This document shows positions 22,125 to 28,489 of a stretch of DNA of 29,390 nt, piece by piece. The stretch's first letter is position 1. Each line of letters begins with the position of its first letter. The position numbers and the translations under genes were made by a program. Source of the stretch: a virus; IMG/VR virus record IMGVR_UViG_3300032053_000372, positions 1 through 29,390 of that record; one strand, given 5' to 3'. A model generated the notes under the pieces. That model did not search any database. It had not been told where the DNA came from and saw only the letters and a program-made list of their open reading frames with translations.

Positions 22125-22597
22125 TACTTTATCCTCTCCAAAATATCATCGGGTGAAATAATTTCCCCTCTATTACCAAACTGAATTTTGTAAGGTGGAT
22201 TGCGAAAATTTGTCTCATCACCAATTTCAATTTTATCTTCTTTAATCTTTATCCCGTGTATAGAAGCATTAAAAATCCATCTACGTTGAGCACTCGTCAG
22301 TTGTTTCCATGAAGTGTTAAACGTATCAAAATAAAGAAGATTGTCATCATGTTTAATAACGATTCTTGACCATCCTTTATCATACAACATTCGTTTCAAT
22401 ATCATAGAACGGTTCTCAAATGAGTTGGCATCTGTTTCGTCTGGCGGGTTGATGTTAAAATATCTTGCAATCCATTCCGCATGAGTATCTAGTACATGAT
22501 GACATTCCCCGTTTGTCTCCAACCATCCTTCCAATGCTCCACGAATTGAAGCTTCGGTAATAAGTAACGTTGGTATAAAATGTGCCAATTTTATCAT
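22124..22597 (-). CDS. Uncharacterised protein with capsid-targeting-like N-terminus (157 aa)
   Basis: It starts MIKLAHFIPTLLITEASIRG, again M-I-K-L with a hydrophobic stretch ending in I-T-E. The body reads GALEGWLETNGECHHVLDTH, AEWIARYFNI, KGWSRIVIKHDDNLLYFDTF, QLTSAQRRWIFNASIHGIKI. I recognise no family. It is coupled to the SWIM-protein gene (1-nt overlap), so both are probably co-expressed and may share a destination such as the capsid interior. A GATATTTATA element ends 11 nt before the ATG. Confidence 0.65.
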   Translation of the reverse strand: MIKLAHFIPTLLITEASIRGALEGWLETNGECHHVLDTHAEWIARYFNINPPDETDANSFENRSMILKRMLYDKGWSRIVIKHDDNLLYFDTFNTSWKQLTSAQRRWIFNASIHGIKIKEDKIEIGDETNFRNPPYKIQFGNRGEIISPDDILERIK

Positions 22598-22608
22598 AAT
22601 TCCACAGA

Positions 22609-22618
22609 TATAAATATC
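22609..22618 (-). promoter_or_regulatory. GATATTTATA start-proximal element
   Basis: On the minus strand GATATTTATA ends 11 nt before the ATG of the 157-aa gene. One of four sites sharing the full ten bases. Confidence 0.45.
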
Positions 22619-22652
22619 TCATTCTAAAACGATTGTTTGTATTGTTTTTCTT

Positions 22653-22802
22653 TTAACCACTTCCATCCATTGTAAGAAATTCACAATATTCTTCGTGTTT
22701 CTTTCCATACCAACCACAAGCAAAAGGAGGGTGAGATTCAATAAGCTCGATTTTACCATCAGGAAGAGTTCCAAAATCGCCGCACCAATTATAATGGTAG
22801 CC
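22653..22802 (-). pseudogene. Remnant of a Cys/Trp-containing gene lacking a start
   Basis: In one minus frame the stretch reads GYHYNWCGDFGTLPDGKIEL, then IESHPPFACGWYGKKHEEYC, then EFLTMDGSG and stop. Composition and T/A-rich third positions look like real coding sequence. No ATG precedes it in frame; a TAA lies two codons upstream. The other minus frame has an ATG at 22804 but gives a Leu/Ile-rich, less protein-like product with GC-richer third positions. The GIY-YIG gene lies just upstream, so loss of the 5' part during its insertion is plausible. A frameshifted small gene is the alternative. Confidence 0.45.
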
Positions 22803-22856
22803 ATATTATAAAGTATAATATCACTGCCCCAATCACTAAGTACTCAAATAATATGT

Positions 22857-23624
22857 TCATAACTCGTTTTCTCTAATCTTTCGCTTGTAATATTTTATTG
22901 CTGTCATACCAATGCCATATTTTTCACATAATTGTAATGATGAATATTTATAAGATTGTATGTCTTTTATAAGAAAAACTTTCTGTGTTTTCATTTTGTT
23001 TTTAGTATCTGTTATTTTTCGCTTTGTCTCATCAGACATAGATCCTCTAATTTTTCCTTTCATATCGCAAGGATGAGAAAAACATTCTATGGGTCTATTT
23101 GATAAATCTTCGCGGCGACTATTATATTTTTTCTTACCTTCTCGTTTCCCATATCTATCAACAAACCATTCCAATGTATATCTTCCTTTGGCTTTATCCT
23201 TCTGTTTTTTGATGGCATCATTTGTATGTGTCTTTCCATACATCCCATTATTTTCTCCACGATTTATTATCTTCATTTTTTCTATGAAAGCATCTCGATT
23301 AGGATTGTGTGTTATATTATCACCACCTTCAGCAACAGAACCTATGTTATATCCTTCATCTCTAACATATGGTTTCAATGTATCAAGATAATACTGCTCT
23401 CGCTCAAACAATTTTTGTTGATCTGGTCCTACTTCCTCAAGTATAGAAAATGAAAATTTGTCTTCTCCATGAAAATTCCACGAGTGTTGTAGTTTTGGAT
23501 TACAATGACGATTAGCTCTCAAATCCCGCCGATGAATTGTCCATCGCCACTCAATGTCCTTCGCACTTCCAATGTAAAATTTACCTGTTATATTATTTGT
23601 AATTTTGTATATTCCGCTATTCAT
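22857..23624 (-). CDS. GIY-YIG homing endonuclease (255 aa)
   Basis: I take the start at ATG 23624 (MNSGIYKITNNITGKFYIGS). The open frame extends back into the capsid gene, but that part overlaps the terminator and promoter and is not family-like. The catalytic domain has GIY at 3-5, the partner YIG at 17-19, R26-equivalent Arg within EWRWTIHRRDL, and the conserved Glu in FEREQYYLDTL, followed by GYNIGSVAEGGDN. Later come GMYGKTHTNDAIKK and SDETKRKI (NUMOD3-like DNA-binding motifs), and a C-terminal SYKYSSLQLCEKYGIGMTAI helix-turn-helix-like segment. Placement directly after the capsid gene is typical of T4-like phages carrying free-standing homing endonucleases. It has its own sigma70-like promoter. 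Confidence 0.9.
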   Translation of the reverse strand: MNSGIYKITNNITGKFYIGSAKDIEWRWTIHRRDLRANRHCNPKLQHSWNFHGEDKFSFSILEEVGPDQQKLFEREQYYLDTLKPYVRDEGYNIGSVAEGGDNITHNPNRDAFIEKMKIINRGENNGMYGKTHTNDAIKKQKDKAKGRYTLEWFVDRYGKREGKKKYNSRREDLSNRPIECFSHPCDMKGKIRGSMSDETKRKITDTKNKMKTQKVFLIKDIQSYKYSSLQLCEKYGIGMTAIKYYKRKIRENEL

Positions 23625-23631
23625 GTACATA

Positions 23632-23660
23632 AATATAACAGAATTCTTCGGCTTAGTCAA
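23632..23660 (-). promoter_or_regulatory. Near-consensus sigma70 promoter of the GIY-YIG gene
   Basis: On the minus strand TTGACT (23655-23660), a 17-nt spacer and TATATT (23632-23637), with an extended -10 TGT. Ten of twelve bases match consensus. Seven nt separate the -10 from ATG 23624. The earlier in-frame ATG at 23630 begins 1 nt after the -10, so 23624 is the usable start. It again predicts a leaderless transcript. Confidence 0.7.
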
Positions 23661-23687
23661 CTTTTTATATATATAATGTACAAAAGA

Positions 23688-23711
23688 AAGGACTTCCCGG
23701 AGGAAGTCCTT
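23688..23711 (-). terminator. Rho-independent terminator after the capsid gene
   Basis: A perfect 10-bp stem (aaggacttcc / ggaagtcctt) with a 4-nt loop is followed on the minus strand by TCTTTTGT. It lies 28 nt past the capsid stop and upstream of the GIY-YIG promoter, so it should end the scaffold-capsid transcript and insulate the endonuclease. Confidence 0.85.
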
Positions 23712-23739
23712 GTTGTTTAGATATTTAGGATTGCGTAAA

Positions 23740-25497
23740 TTATACCTGGTTGGTATCACTTACATATATTAATCCATAAAATTCGGGTCTGACTATTTTC
23801 TTGGCATAACGTGTCATGACCCCGCGTCTCGGTGTGAAATTGACGGGATCATATACCAATGGGGTCTGGATGAGTGGAATGTATGGAGCATATACAGCAC
23901 CCGTCTCAAGGAAGTTATTTCCACGGAATCCCATAAGGATCAAGTTTTCCTGCATATAAGGATTTTTATATACTTGGAAACGGCTTGCGAAGTTACCAAC
24001 GCGGCTTACGCCCATGGCGAACTTAGCGGAGTCACCGTCAGTATTGACCACGAATCCAGGGATGGATTCAAGGATGGTTGCTACATCTGGTCCTACGACC
24101 ATGAAGTTAGCTCCACCACGGAGGGTCAACTGATGAATCTTGTTGGATACTTTCTGAACCTTGTTGCCAAGAGTTTGATACCAAGTTGCCTTGGTGTAGT
24201 AACCACCCGCGCCTGCCGTTGCCTGATCAACAACTTCATAGCTGTTCAATCCAGTCTTGATGATTTCACGGTTGAGACGTGCGCTCCAACGTTCCTTATT
24301 GATATTAGGAGCATTGACAATCAACATATCAAGAATTTCAAGGTCGATTTCCATTGATACGTATTCAGACAACAGAGCAGTCAATTCTGCTTCTGCGTCA
24401 ACGCTGTGATAAGCGTTCAAGTCTTGTGCGAGTTCGGGAGTCCAAACAGCCTTCAATTTACGGGTCTTAGCCACGATTGGCTCAGATCGCAATTCAAGGT
24501 TGACTTCGGGAATACCGATGTCTTTATTCAAACCTGTTTGTGTTCCTACACTACCACCGTCATCAATCTTACCAAGCTTATCTTCAAAGTCGCCACGAGA
24601 CGTATCACGAGGCTGCAAGCTTAATACCACCGATGCGGTATGAAGATTCGTTGCAAAGTTTTGCATGGCAGTGACCGAAGAGCTAACTACGAACACGGCT
24701 TCTGTTCCGCTAATGCGGGAGAATCCAGGGAACCACGTTACCCATTGCGCAGCAGCATTGGCTATATTAACTGGCATGAAGGTACGAACATTGTTCAAAT
24801 CAGGATACGATCCCGAATAAGTAATGGTCGCAGTCGTCAAACCATTGGTTGTCAAGGTAAACAAATACCCCGCGGCCAATGATGCTGAAATACTTGAATG
24901 CACTGGGTCATTGGAATTTCCAGTATCAAAGTTGATGTCAACAAGGGATGCTGTACCAACCGTCACAGTAAGGTTATTTACCCGCGTGTCGTTGACTGTA
25001 TAAGCATTACGGCCTGGACCATAGAGACCACCAGCTGGATAGTTGGTAGAACCAAGTTTCCATGTACTTTCGGGATCATCCGAACCACTTAAACCACCGA
25101 ACAGAGACGAATACTTCGTGCTAGAGTCAGCGGTGAATACGCCAGAGGTTGAACCGTATTTGAAATCCAAGTAGAATACCAGCCCGGATGGGAGGTTCAT
25201 AGGTTGGACCGAGACGAATTCTTTGGCGGCGATTTCAGCAAACACACGGCGAACCAGTGGAAGTGCCACACCTGCCCATTGTTCAGAATTGCTCTGAGTT
25301 CCGGTTATAGATGACTCTTCAATCAGTTGCTTTGCTTGGTTTTCGAGCAATACGCTCATATTGCTTTTCTCAATGTCATTTTTCAATCCTTCTAGCAAGC
25401 CAGTTTTATCCCACTTGGAAACGAGACCTCTTGTTTCCGTCATGAGTCTAGCCTGTGGATTTAATGCATTGGTTAACAATTCTTTTATGTTTTCCAT
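23740..25497 (-). CDS. 23: Major capsid protein, gp23-like (585 aa)
   Basis: It starts MENIKELLTNALNPQARLMT. The segment NQAKQLIEESSITGTQ gives an L-I-E site at residue 60; T4 gp23 is cut by the gp21 protease after residue 65 (F-L-T-E). The mature part then reads LVRRVFAEIAAKEFVSVQPM, NLPSGLVFYLDFKYGS, closely paralleling T4 gp23 (MVRRAIPNLIAFDICGVQPM, NSPTGQVFALRAVYG). Further matches are RKLKAVWTPELAQDLNAYHS, SMEIDLEILDMLI, GANFMVVGPDVATIL, and the C-terminal YAPYIPLIQTPLVYDPVNFT, PRRGVMTRYAKK. HK97-fold subunit of the head. The ~110 residues around 125-300 (TNYPAGGLYGPGRN ...) form an insertion-like region. Co-operonic with the scaffold gene 28 nt upstream; a strong terminator follows. Confidence 0.95.
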   Translation of the reverse strand: MENIKELLTNALNPQARLMTETRGLVSKWDKTGLLEGLKNDIEKSNMSVLLENQAKQLIEESSITGTQSNSEQWAGVALPLVRRVFAEIAAKEFVSVQPMNLPSGLVFYLDFKYGSTSGVFTADSSTKYSSLFGGLSGSDDPESTWKLGSTNYPAGGLYGPGRNAYTVNDTRVNNLTVTVGTASLVDINFDTGNSNDPVHSSISASLAAGYLFTLTTNGLTTATITYSGSYPDLNNVRTFMPVNIANAAAQWVTWFPGFSRISGTEAVFVVSSSVTAMQNFATNLHTASVVLSLQPRDTSRGDFEDKLGKIDDGGSVGTQTGLNKDIGIPEVNLELRSEPIVAKTRKLKAVWTPELAQDLNAYHSVDAEAELTALLSEYVSMEIDLEILDMLIVNAPNINKERWSARLNREIIKTGLNSYEVVDQATAGAGGYYTKATWYQTLGNKVQKVSNKIHQLTLRGGANFMVVGPDVATILESIPGFVVNTDGDSAKFAMGVSRVGNFASRFQVYKNPYMQENLILMGFRGNNFLETGAVYAPYIPLIQTPLVYDPVNFTPRRGVMTRYAKKIVRPEFYGLIYVSDTNQV

Positions 25498-25525
25498 ATA
25501 TTGTTTCTTTAGGTTATTCTCGCAT

Positions 25526-27085
25526 TCAGATTACTTTTTTTGATGTCTTAATTCCTGCGAGTCTTTGGAATTTCGATATCATTTGATTTGCCTTACTCTC
25601 CGAGATAATTTCTCTGGAAGGTTTGGTCGATCCGACTGCGCCTGATGCGAGACCTTCAGTGATGCTTTGAACATTAGAATTGATTTTGGTCTTCTTCTTA
25701 ATGTCGCTGCCACTGAAATTCAATGACTCGGCAAAGTTTGCGTAGGTCAGTTTAACTTCACGAACATTTTTGGCGAGGTCAAACATTTCAACGATTCTCA
25801 TCTTTTGAGAATTGTTCATAATGAATTCCTTAAACAGCTTGTTCGTGTAAAGCAGTTTGGCATTCAACAAGTTAACCTCATTAAGTTGTACTTTAACATA
25901 CTTAATGACCTCTTCGGCTTCATTAAGTTGTTTTTTGAGAGCGGAGTTCTCTTCTAACATTCCACCCGGAGTTGAAAGATTGTCCTTGGTAGCATTTTTT
26001 GCTTGATTTGGACGTGTCGCAGTACTTGCTTCCTTAGCAGTCACTTTTGCATCTGTCGCCGAGGGCATTCCGGTTTCGGATTGACCTCCCGAACCGTTTC
26101 CTGCGCCCATACCGGGAGTAGAAAGGTTCGTCTTGGTAGCATTCTTTGCTTGATTTGGACGAGATGCGGTACTTGCTTCCTTAGCAGTCACTTTTGCATT
26201 ATCCGTGGTTGGGAATCCTTCCCCCGCGAGTCCACCCGATTCAATCTTGGAAGATGAACTTGCGCCCGATGCTGGTTTCTTATTAGCAGAACCACCGGCT
26301 TTACTACCACCGATTCCAGATGATGCGAGTTTGGTATCCTCGTTAATCTTTTCTTCATCTTCATCGTTAATCTTTCCTTCTTCCTCTTCTCCAATCTCTT
26401 CCCTGAGACTCTCTAAAAGTTCATTCAAATCCACATCTTCATCCGCTTCATCGCCCATTGGCGGTACTTCGGATGGTGGTGGTGCGCTTGTGTCCGGTGC
26501 TCCTGGTGCTCCCGCTCCCACTAATCCCGGTGCTCCTGGTGCTCCCGCTCCCACTAATCCCGGTGCTCCTGGTGCTCCCGCTCCCACTAATCCCGGTGCT
26601 CCAGCGTCTCCCGCCTGCGGAATTGGTTGGCCGCCCGGTGCTCCCGGGCATGGAATTGTCCCCGGAGGACATACAGCTGGTGCTCCCATTGGAGGTGCCG
26701 TTGGTGCTCCCATTGGAGGTGCCGTTGGTGCTCCCATTGGTGCTCCCATCGGAGGTGCCGTTGGTGCTGGCGCTTCACCCTGGGGTGCTCCCATATCATC
26801 ACTATCTGGTTCGGCGGGTGGTTGTTCGCCACCAACATCGGATTCGAGCTCTTTGATGAGTTCATCAATCTCTTGTTCCGATAGATTTTCTTCTGCTGAT
26901 CTCATTCCCTCTTCTTCTGCTGGCTGGGACTCACCCTGCGCAGCGTCTTCTTTCAATTTTTCTGCGAACATCGCTTGGTATCTCTCGGAGAATACTTCTT
27001 CAAGTGATACTTTTGCATTGGCAAGTGCTGTCTGACGTACTGCTTTTGCATCGGCGATAGCTTCTTTCAAAAGGTTACTATCCAT
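25526..27085 (-). CDS. 22: Prohead core / scaffold protein, gp22-like (519 aa)
   Basis: Gene order (immediately before the capsid gene) and composition support a T4-type prohead core protein. The N-terminal helix is MDSNLLKEAIADAKAVRQTA. An acidic Glu-rich region follows, then a Gly/Ala/Pro collagen-like stretch with three GLVGAGAPGAP repeats, and two ~50-residue repeats around VTAKEAST.[ST]RPNQAKNATK. A coiled coil (LKKQLNEAEEVIKYVKVQLN, EVNLLNAKLLYTNKLFKEF) precedes a C-terminus ending KFQRLAGIKTSKKVI. Several [LI]-x-E sites (LNE, ITE, ISE) suit digestion by the prohead protease during maturation. T4 gp22 is 269 aa, so the low-complexity centre roughly doubles the length. The ATG has an AAGGAA Shine-Dalgarno. 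Confidence 0.8.
   Translation of the reverse strand: MDSNLLKEAIADAKAVRQTALANAKVSLEEVFSERYQAMFAEKLKEDAAQGESQPAEEEGMRSAEENLSEQEIDELIKELESDVGGEQPPAEPDSDDMGAPQGEAPAPTAPPMGAPMGAPTAPPMGAPTAPPMGAPAVCPPGTIPCPGAPGGQPIPQAGDAGAPGLVGAGAPGAPGLVGAGAPGAPGLVGAGAPGAPDTSAPPPSEVPPMGDEADEDVDLNELLESLREEIGEEEEGKINDEDEEKINEDTKLASSGIGGSKAGGSANKKPASGASSSSKIESGGLAGEGFPTTDNAKVTAKEASTASRPNQAKNATKTNLSTPGMGAGNGSGGQSETGMPSATDAKVTAKEASTATRPNQAKNATKDNLSTPGGMLEENSALKKQLNEAEEVIKYVKVQLNEVNLLNAKLLYTNKLFKEFIMNNSQKMRIVEMFDLAKNVREVKLTYANFAESLNFSGSDIKKKTKINSNVQSITEGLASGAVGSTKPSREIISESKANQMISKFQRLAGIKTSKKVI
25978..26200 (-). repeat. Two-copy internal repeat of scaffold gene
   Basis: About 75 nt at 25978-26058 and 26123-26200 share long identical runs (for example gacttgcttccttagcag-like stretches on the plus strand). 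They encode the A-K-V-T-A-K-E-A-S-T unit twice, separated by a Gly/Ser linker. The duplication is recent enough for most codons to be identical. Confidence 0.8.
26496..26594 (-). repeat. 33-nt tandem repeat (three copies) encoding GLVGAGAPGAP
   Basis: Three identical 33-nt units (plus strand ggtgctcctggtgctccc followed by gctcccactaatccc) sit in the scaffold gene. They are flanked by shorter ggtgctcccat repeats at 26680-26770. The stretch is GC-rich compared with the rest of the window. Confidence 0.9.
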
Positions 27086-27195
27086 AATGGTTTTCCTTAT
27101 TTAGGATTTTGAACTTATTTTAAGTCCAATGAAGGTTATTAAAAATGATGACCTTATCGGTCAATTGGCGACAAAAGATTGCGGCATTTCTATAA

Positions 27196-27203
27196 TATAA
27201 ATA
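27196..27203 (-). promoter_or_regulatory. TATTTATA element upstream of the scaffold-capsid operon
   Basis: TATTTATA on the minus strand lies 110 nt before the scaffold ATG. Exactly 8 nt after it comes an ATG opening a 9-codon frame (MPQSFVAN, stop), the same gap as at other sites. The leader also holds a small hairpin, tgacc-ttatc-ggtca at 27149-27163. Possible late promoter with a leader peptide. Confidence 0.4.
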
Positions 27204-27252
27204 CTATCATATTTTTCTAAAACATAAAAAATTTTACTGAATTATAAAAACT

Positions 27253-27260
27253 TATTTATA
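27253..27260 (+). promoter_or_regulatory. TATTTATA element before mini-ORF
   Basis: Ends 7 nt before ATG 27268. Confidence 0.3.
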
Positions 27261-27267
27261 TAGTATT

Positions 27268-27333
27268 ATGTATAATCACAAAGAATATCAAAAACAATGG
27301 AGAGAAACCCACAAAAATTATAGAGCAGATTAG
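27268..27333 (+). CDS. 21-aa peptide resembling the N-terminus of homing-cassette ORFs
   Basis: Reads MYNHKEYQKQWRETHKNYRA D. The Y-x-x-[QR]-x-W-R-x-x-x-x-K-x-Y-[RK] spacing recalls the basic aromatic mini-ORFs at 13212 and 14351 and similar leaders of phage HNH-type endonucleases. It may be a relic of a third cassette lost from the scaffold/27363 divergent interval. The peptide is short, so this could be chance. Confidence 0.3.
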   Translation: MYNHKEYQKQWRETHKNYRAD

Positions 27334-27344
27334 ACAAAATACGA

Positions 27345-27354
27345 GATATTTATA
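27345..27354 (+). promoter_or_regulatory. GATATTTATA start-proximal element
   Basis: GATATTTATA ends 8 nt before ATG 27363 (AAG, then CATATG). Same ten bases as at 28465, 11762 and 22609. Confidence 0.45.
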
Positions 27355-27362
27355 AGAAGCAT

Positions 27363-28031
27363 ATGAAGATAAAACAACTTAAAGAATTAAAGAGTAAAAT
27401 GTCCCTTGAACAAAAGCGACGTTTGCTAAAAACTCTTAGAACTCTCAAAGAGGGTGGAAATATCGGTGGTGAAACAGACATCATAAATGCAGATAATCTT
27501 GTAGCTGAAGATGAATTCACAGCAGCCGAAAAACCCGAGAGAAATGTTATTGCAAAAACTTTTGATACCCAGGCAGATTTTGATAGTTATGTAAATCAAC
27601 GTCGTGGAATTGAAATAACACCGAGAGAACTTCAATCGCTCGTTACTGAAGAAATGCCAGGCGCAACAACTAATCCAGCTCAAACATCAACTCAACCAAG
27701 TCCATCCCAACCTTCTGTAAATAATGGCGAGGAAGAAGTTACAACAGTAAATGATCCAATCCGAATTACCAAGAGTATAACATTTACCGATGAAAATGAG
27801 GGATCTGATATTCTTGCTGACCTCATATTGGAACTCGGACTTCGAAAGGAAAAACCAACACAAAGGGATAGATTTTTTGTGAAGTTTGAAGTTACCGATG
27901 CGTTTGGAAACAATACTACCACTATCATTAAGAAATTAAAAGAGGGGTCTCAATTTTGCTGGACTGCATTTTCAAAGCATGAAACTGCCGAAGAAGAAGG
28001 AAAACCAGACGGGTCAGAAAAAGGCGATTAA
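27363..28031 (+). CDS. Uncharacterised protein (222 aa)
   Basis: The N-terminus is a basic helix (MKIKQLKELKSKMSLEQKRR). A linker rich in Asn/Gly/Glu follows, then FDTQADFDSYVNQRRGIEIT, a Pro/Ser/Gln-rich stretch (TNPAQTSTQPSPSQPSVNNG), and a C-terminal beta/alpha part (IRITKSITFTDENEGSDILA, FFVKFEVTDAFGNNTTTIIK). Not recognised. The mixture of charged helix, low-complexity linker and small C-terminal domain resembles phage virion-associated proteins. First gene of a plus-strand run, 4 nt before the next gene. Preceded by a GATATTTATA element. Confidence 0.65.
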   Translation: MKIKQLKELKSKMSLEQKRRLLKTLRTLKEGGNIGGETDIINADNLVAEDEFTAAEKPERNVIAKTFDTQADFDSYVNQRRGIEITPRELQSLVTEEMPGATTNPAQTSTQPSPSQPSVNNGEEEVTTVNDPIRITKSITFTDENEGSDILADLILELGLRKEKPTQRDRFFVKFEVTDAFGNNTTTIIKKLKEGSQFCWTAFSKHETAEEEGKPDGSEKGD

Positions 28032-28035
28032 GTAT

Positions 28036-28353
28036 ATGAAACTAACAGAACTGTTACATATAATGGACGAAGAATCTAAAGACGGATTCGTTAATATAGA
28101 TAATTGGCGCTGGCCAGATGTTGATCATCTCGCGACTATGGGATTCGAATTTGGCGATGATTTTCATATGCATACTCAAAAAGACCCGAAAATCACTATT
28201 TATAAAAAGAAAGATAAAAATGATAAAGGTAAACTCGTTCCTTTCTTCTTTGTAGAAGAAAAGAAGCGTAAACTCAAAAGATTTGAAACCTTCAACGATG
28301 TAATTGATTATTTCGATACGTACGTTCAACCCGAGGTCGACCGAAACAAATAA
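28036..28353 (+). CDS. Uncharacterised protein (105 aa)
   Basis: I start at ATG 28036 (MKLTELLHIMDEESKDGFVN), 4 nt after the upstream stop. An upstream ATG at 27979 lies inside the previous gene. It is charged, with aromatic motifs NIDNWRWPDVDHLATMGFEF and KITIYKKKDKNDKGKLVPFF, and ends FNDVIDYFDTYVQPEVDRNK. The first residues (M-K-L-T-E-L-L) again resemble the M-x-x-L-x-x-L-L leader of island proteins, though the acidic site is less clear. Function unknown. Confidence 0.65.
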   Translation: MKLTELLHIMDEESKDGFVNIDNWRWPDVDHLATMGFEFGDDFHMHTQKDPKITIYKKKDKNDKGKLVPFFFVEEKKRKLKRFETFNDVIDYFDTYVQPEVDRNK

Positions 28354-28437
28354 TCAATAAGATAATATTTTAGGAGTTTTATCTGTTCCATTTTTAAAAT
28401 TTTTCCAATCCGATTCCCATAAAATTGAAACATCAAA
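28354..28437 (-). pseudogene. C-terminal relic of a VSR-like homing endonuclease
   Basis: The minus frame between two stops reads FDVSILWESDWKNFKNGTDK, then TPKILSY. The [IV]-x-x-[VL]-W-E-x-[DE]-W core matches the C-terminus of the intact enzyme (YKVIYVWEQEWTLWNKTKNY) and the relic at 16543-16677 (YDIYYMWEHDWNWWKKNK). No upstream coding sequence remains. It fills the gap between two plus-strand genes. Confidence 0.6.
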
Positions 28438-28464
28438 TTATTTAGAAACAATAACATTATGGCT

Positions 28465-28474
28465 GATATTTATA
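28465..28474 (+). promoter_or_regulatory. GATATTTATA start-proximal element
   Basis: GATATTTATA ends 15 nt before ATG 28490. Confidence 0.45.
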
Positions 28475-28489
28475 GAATATAAGAATCAT

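Noticed and set aside
22619-22804. 61-aa Leu/Ile-rich frame starting at ATG 22804, as a membrane protein
   Set aside because: Third-codon positions are less AT-rich than those of neighbours, and an overlapping frame gives a more protein-like sequence. The hydrophobicity is likely a frame artefact.
23625-23759. Upstream extension of the GIY-YIG frame into the capsid gene end
   Set aside because: It would run through the terminator and promoter and shows no family similarity. The GIY motif begins right after ATG 23624.
26205-27035. 276-aa plus-strand open frame rich in Gly/Ala/Pro/Ser
   Set aside because: Mirror of the GC-rich repeat region of the scaffold gene on the other strand. No ribosome-binding site, and it lies wholly inside a well-supported gene.
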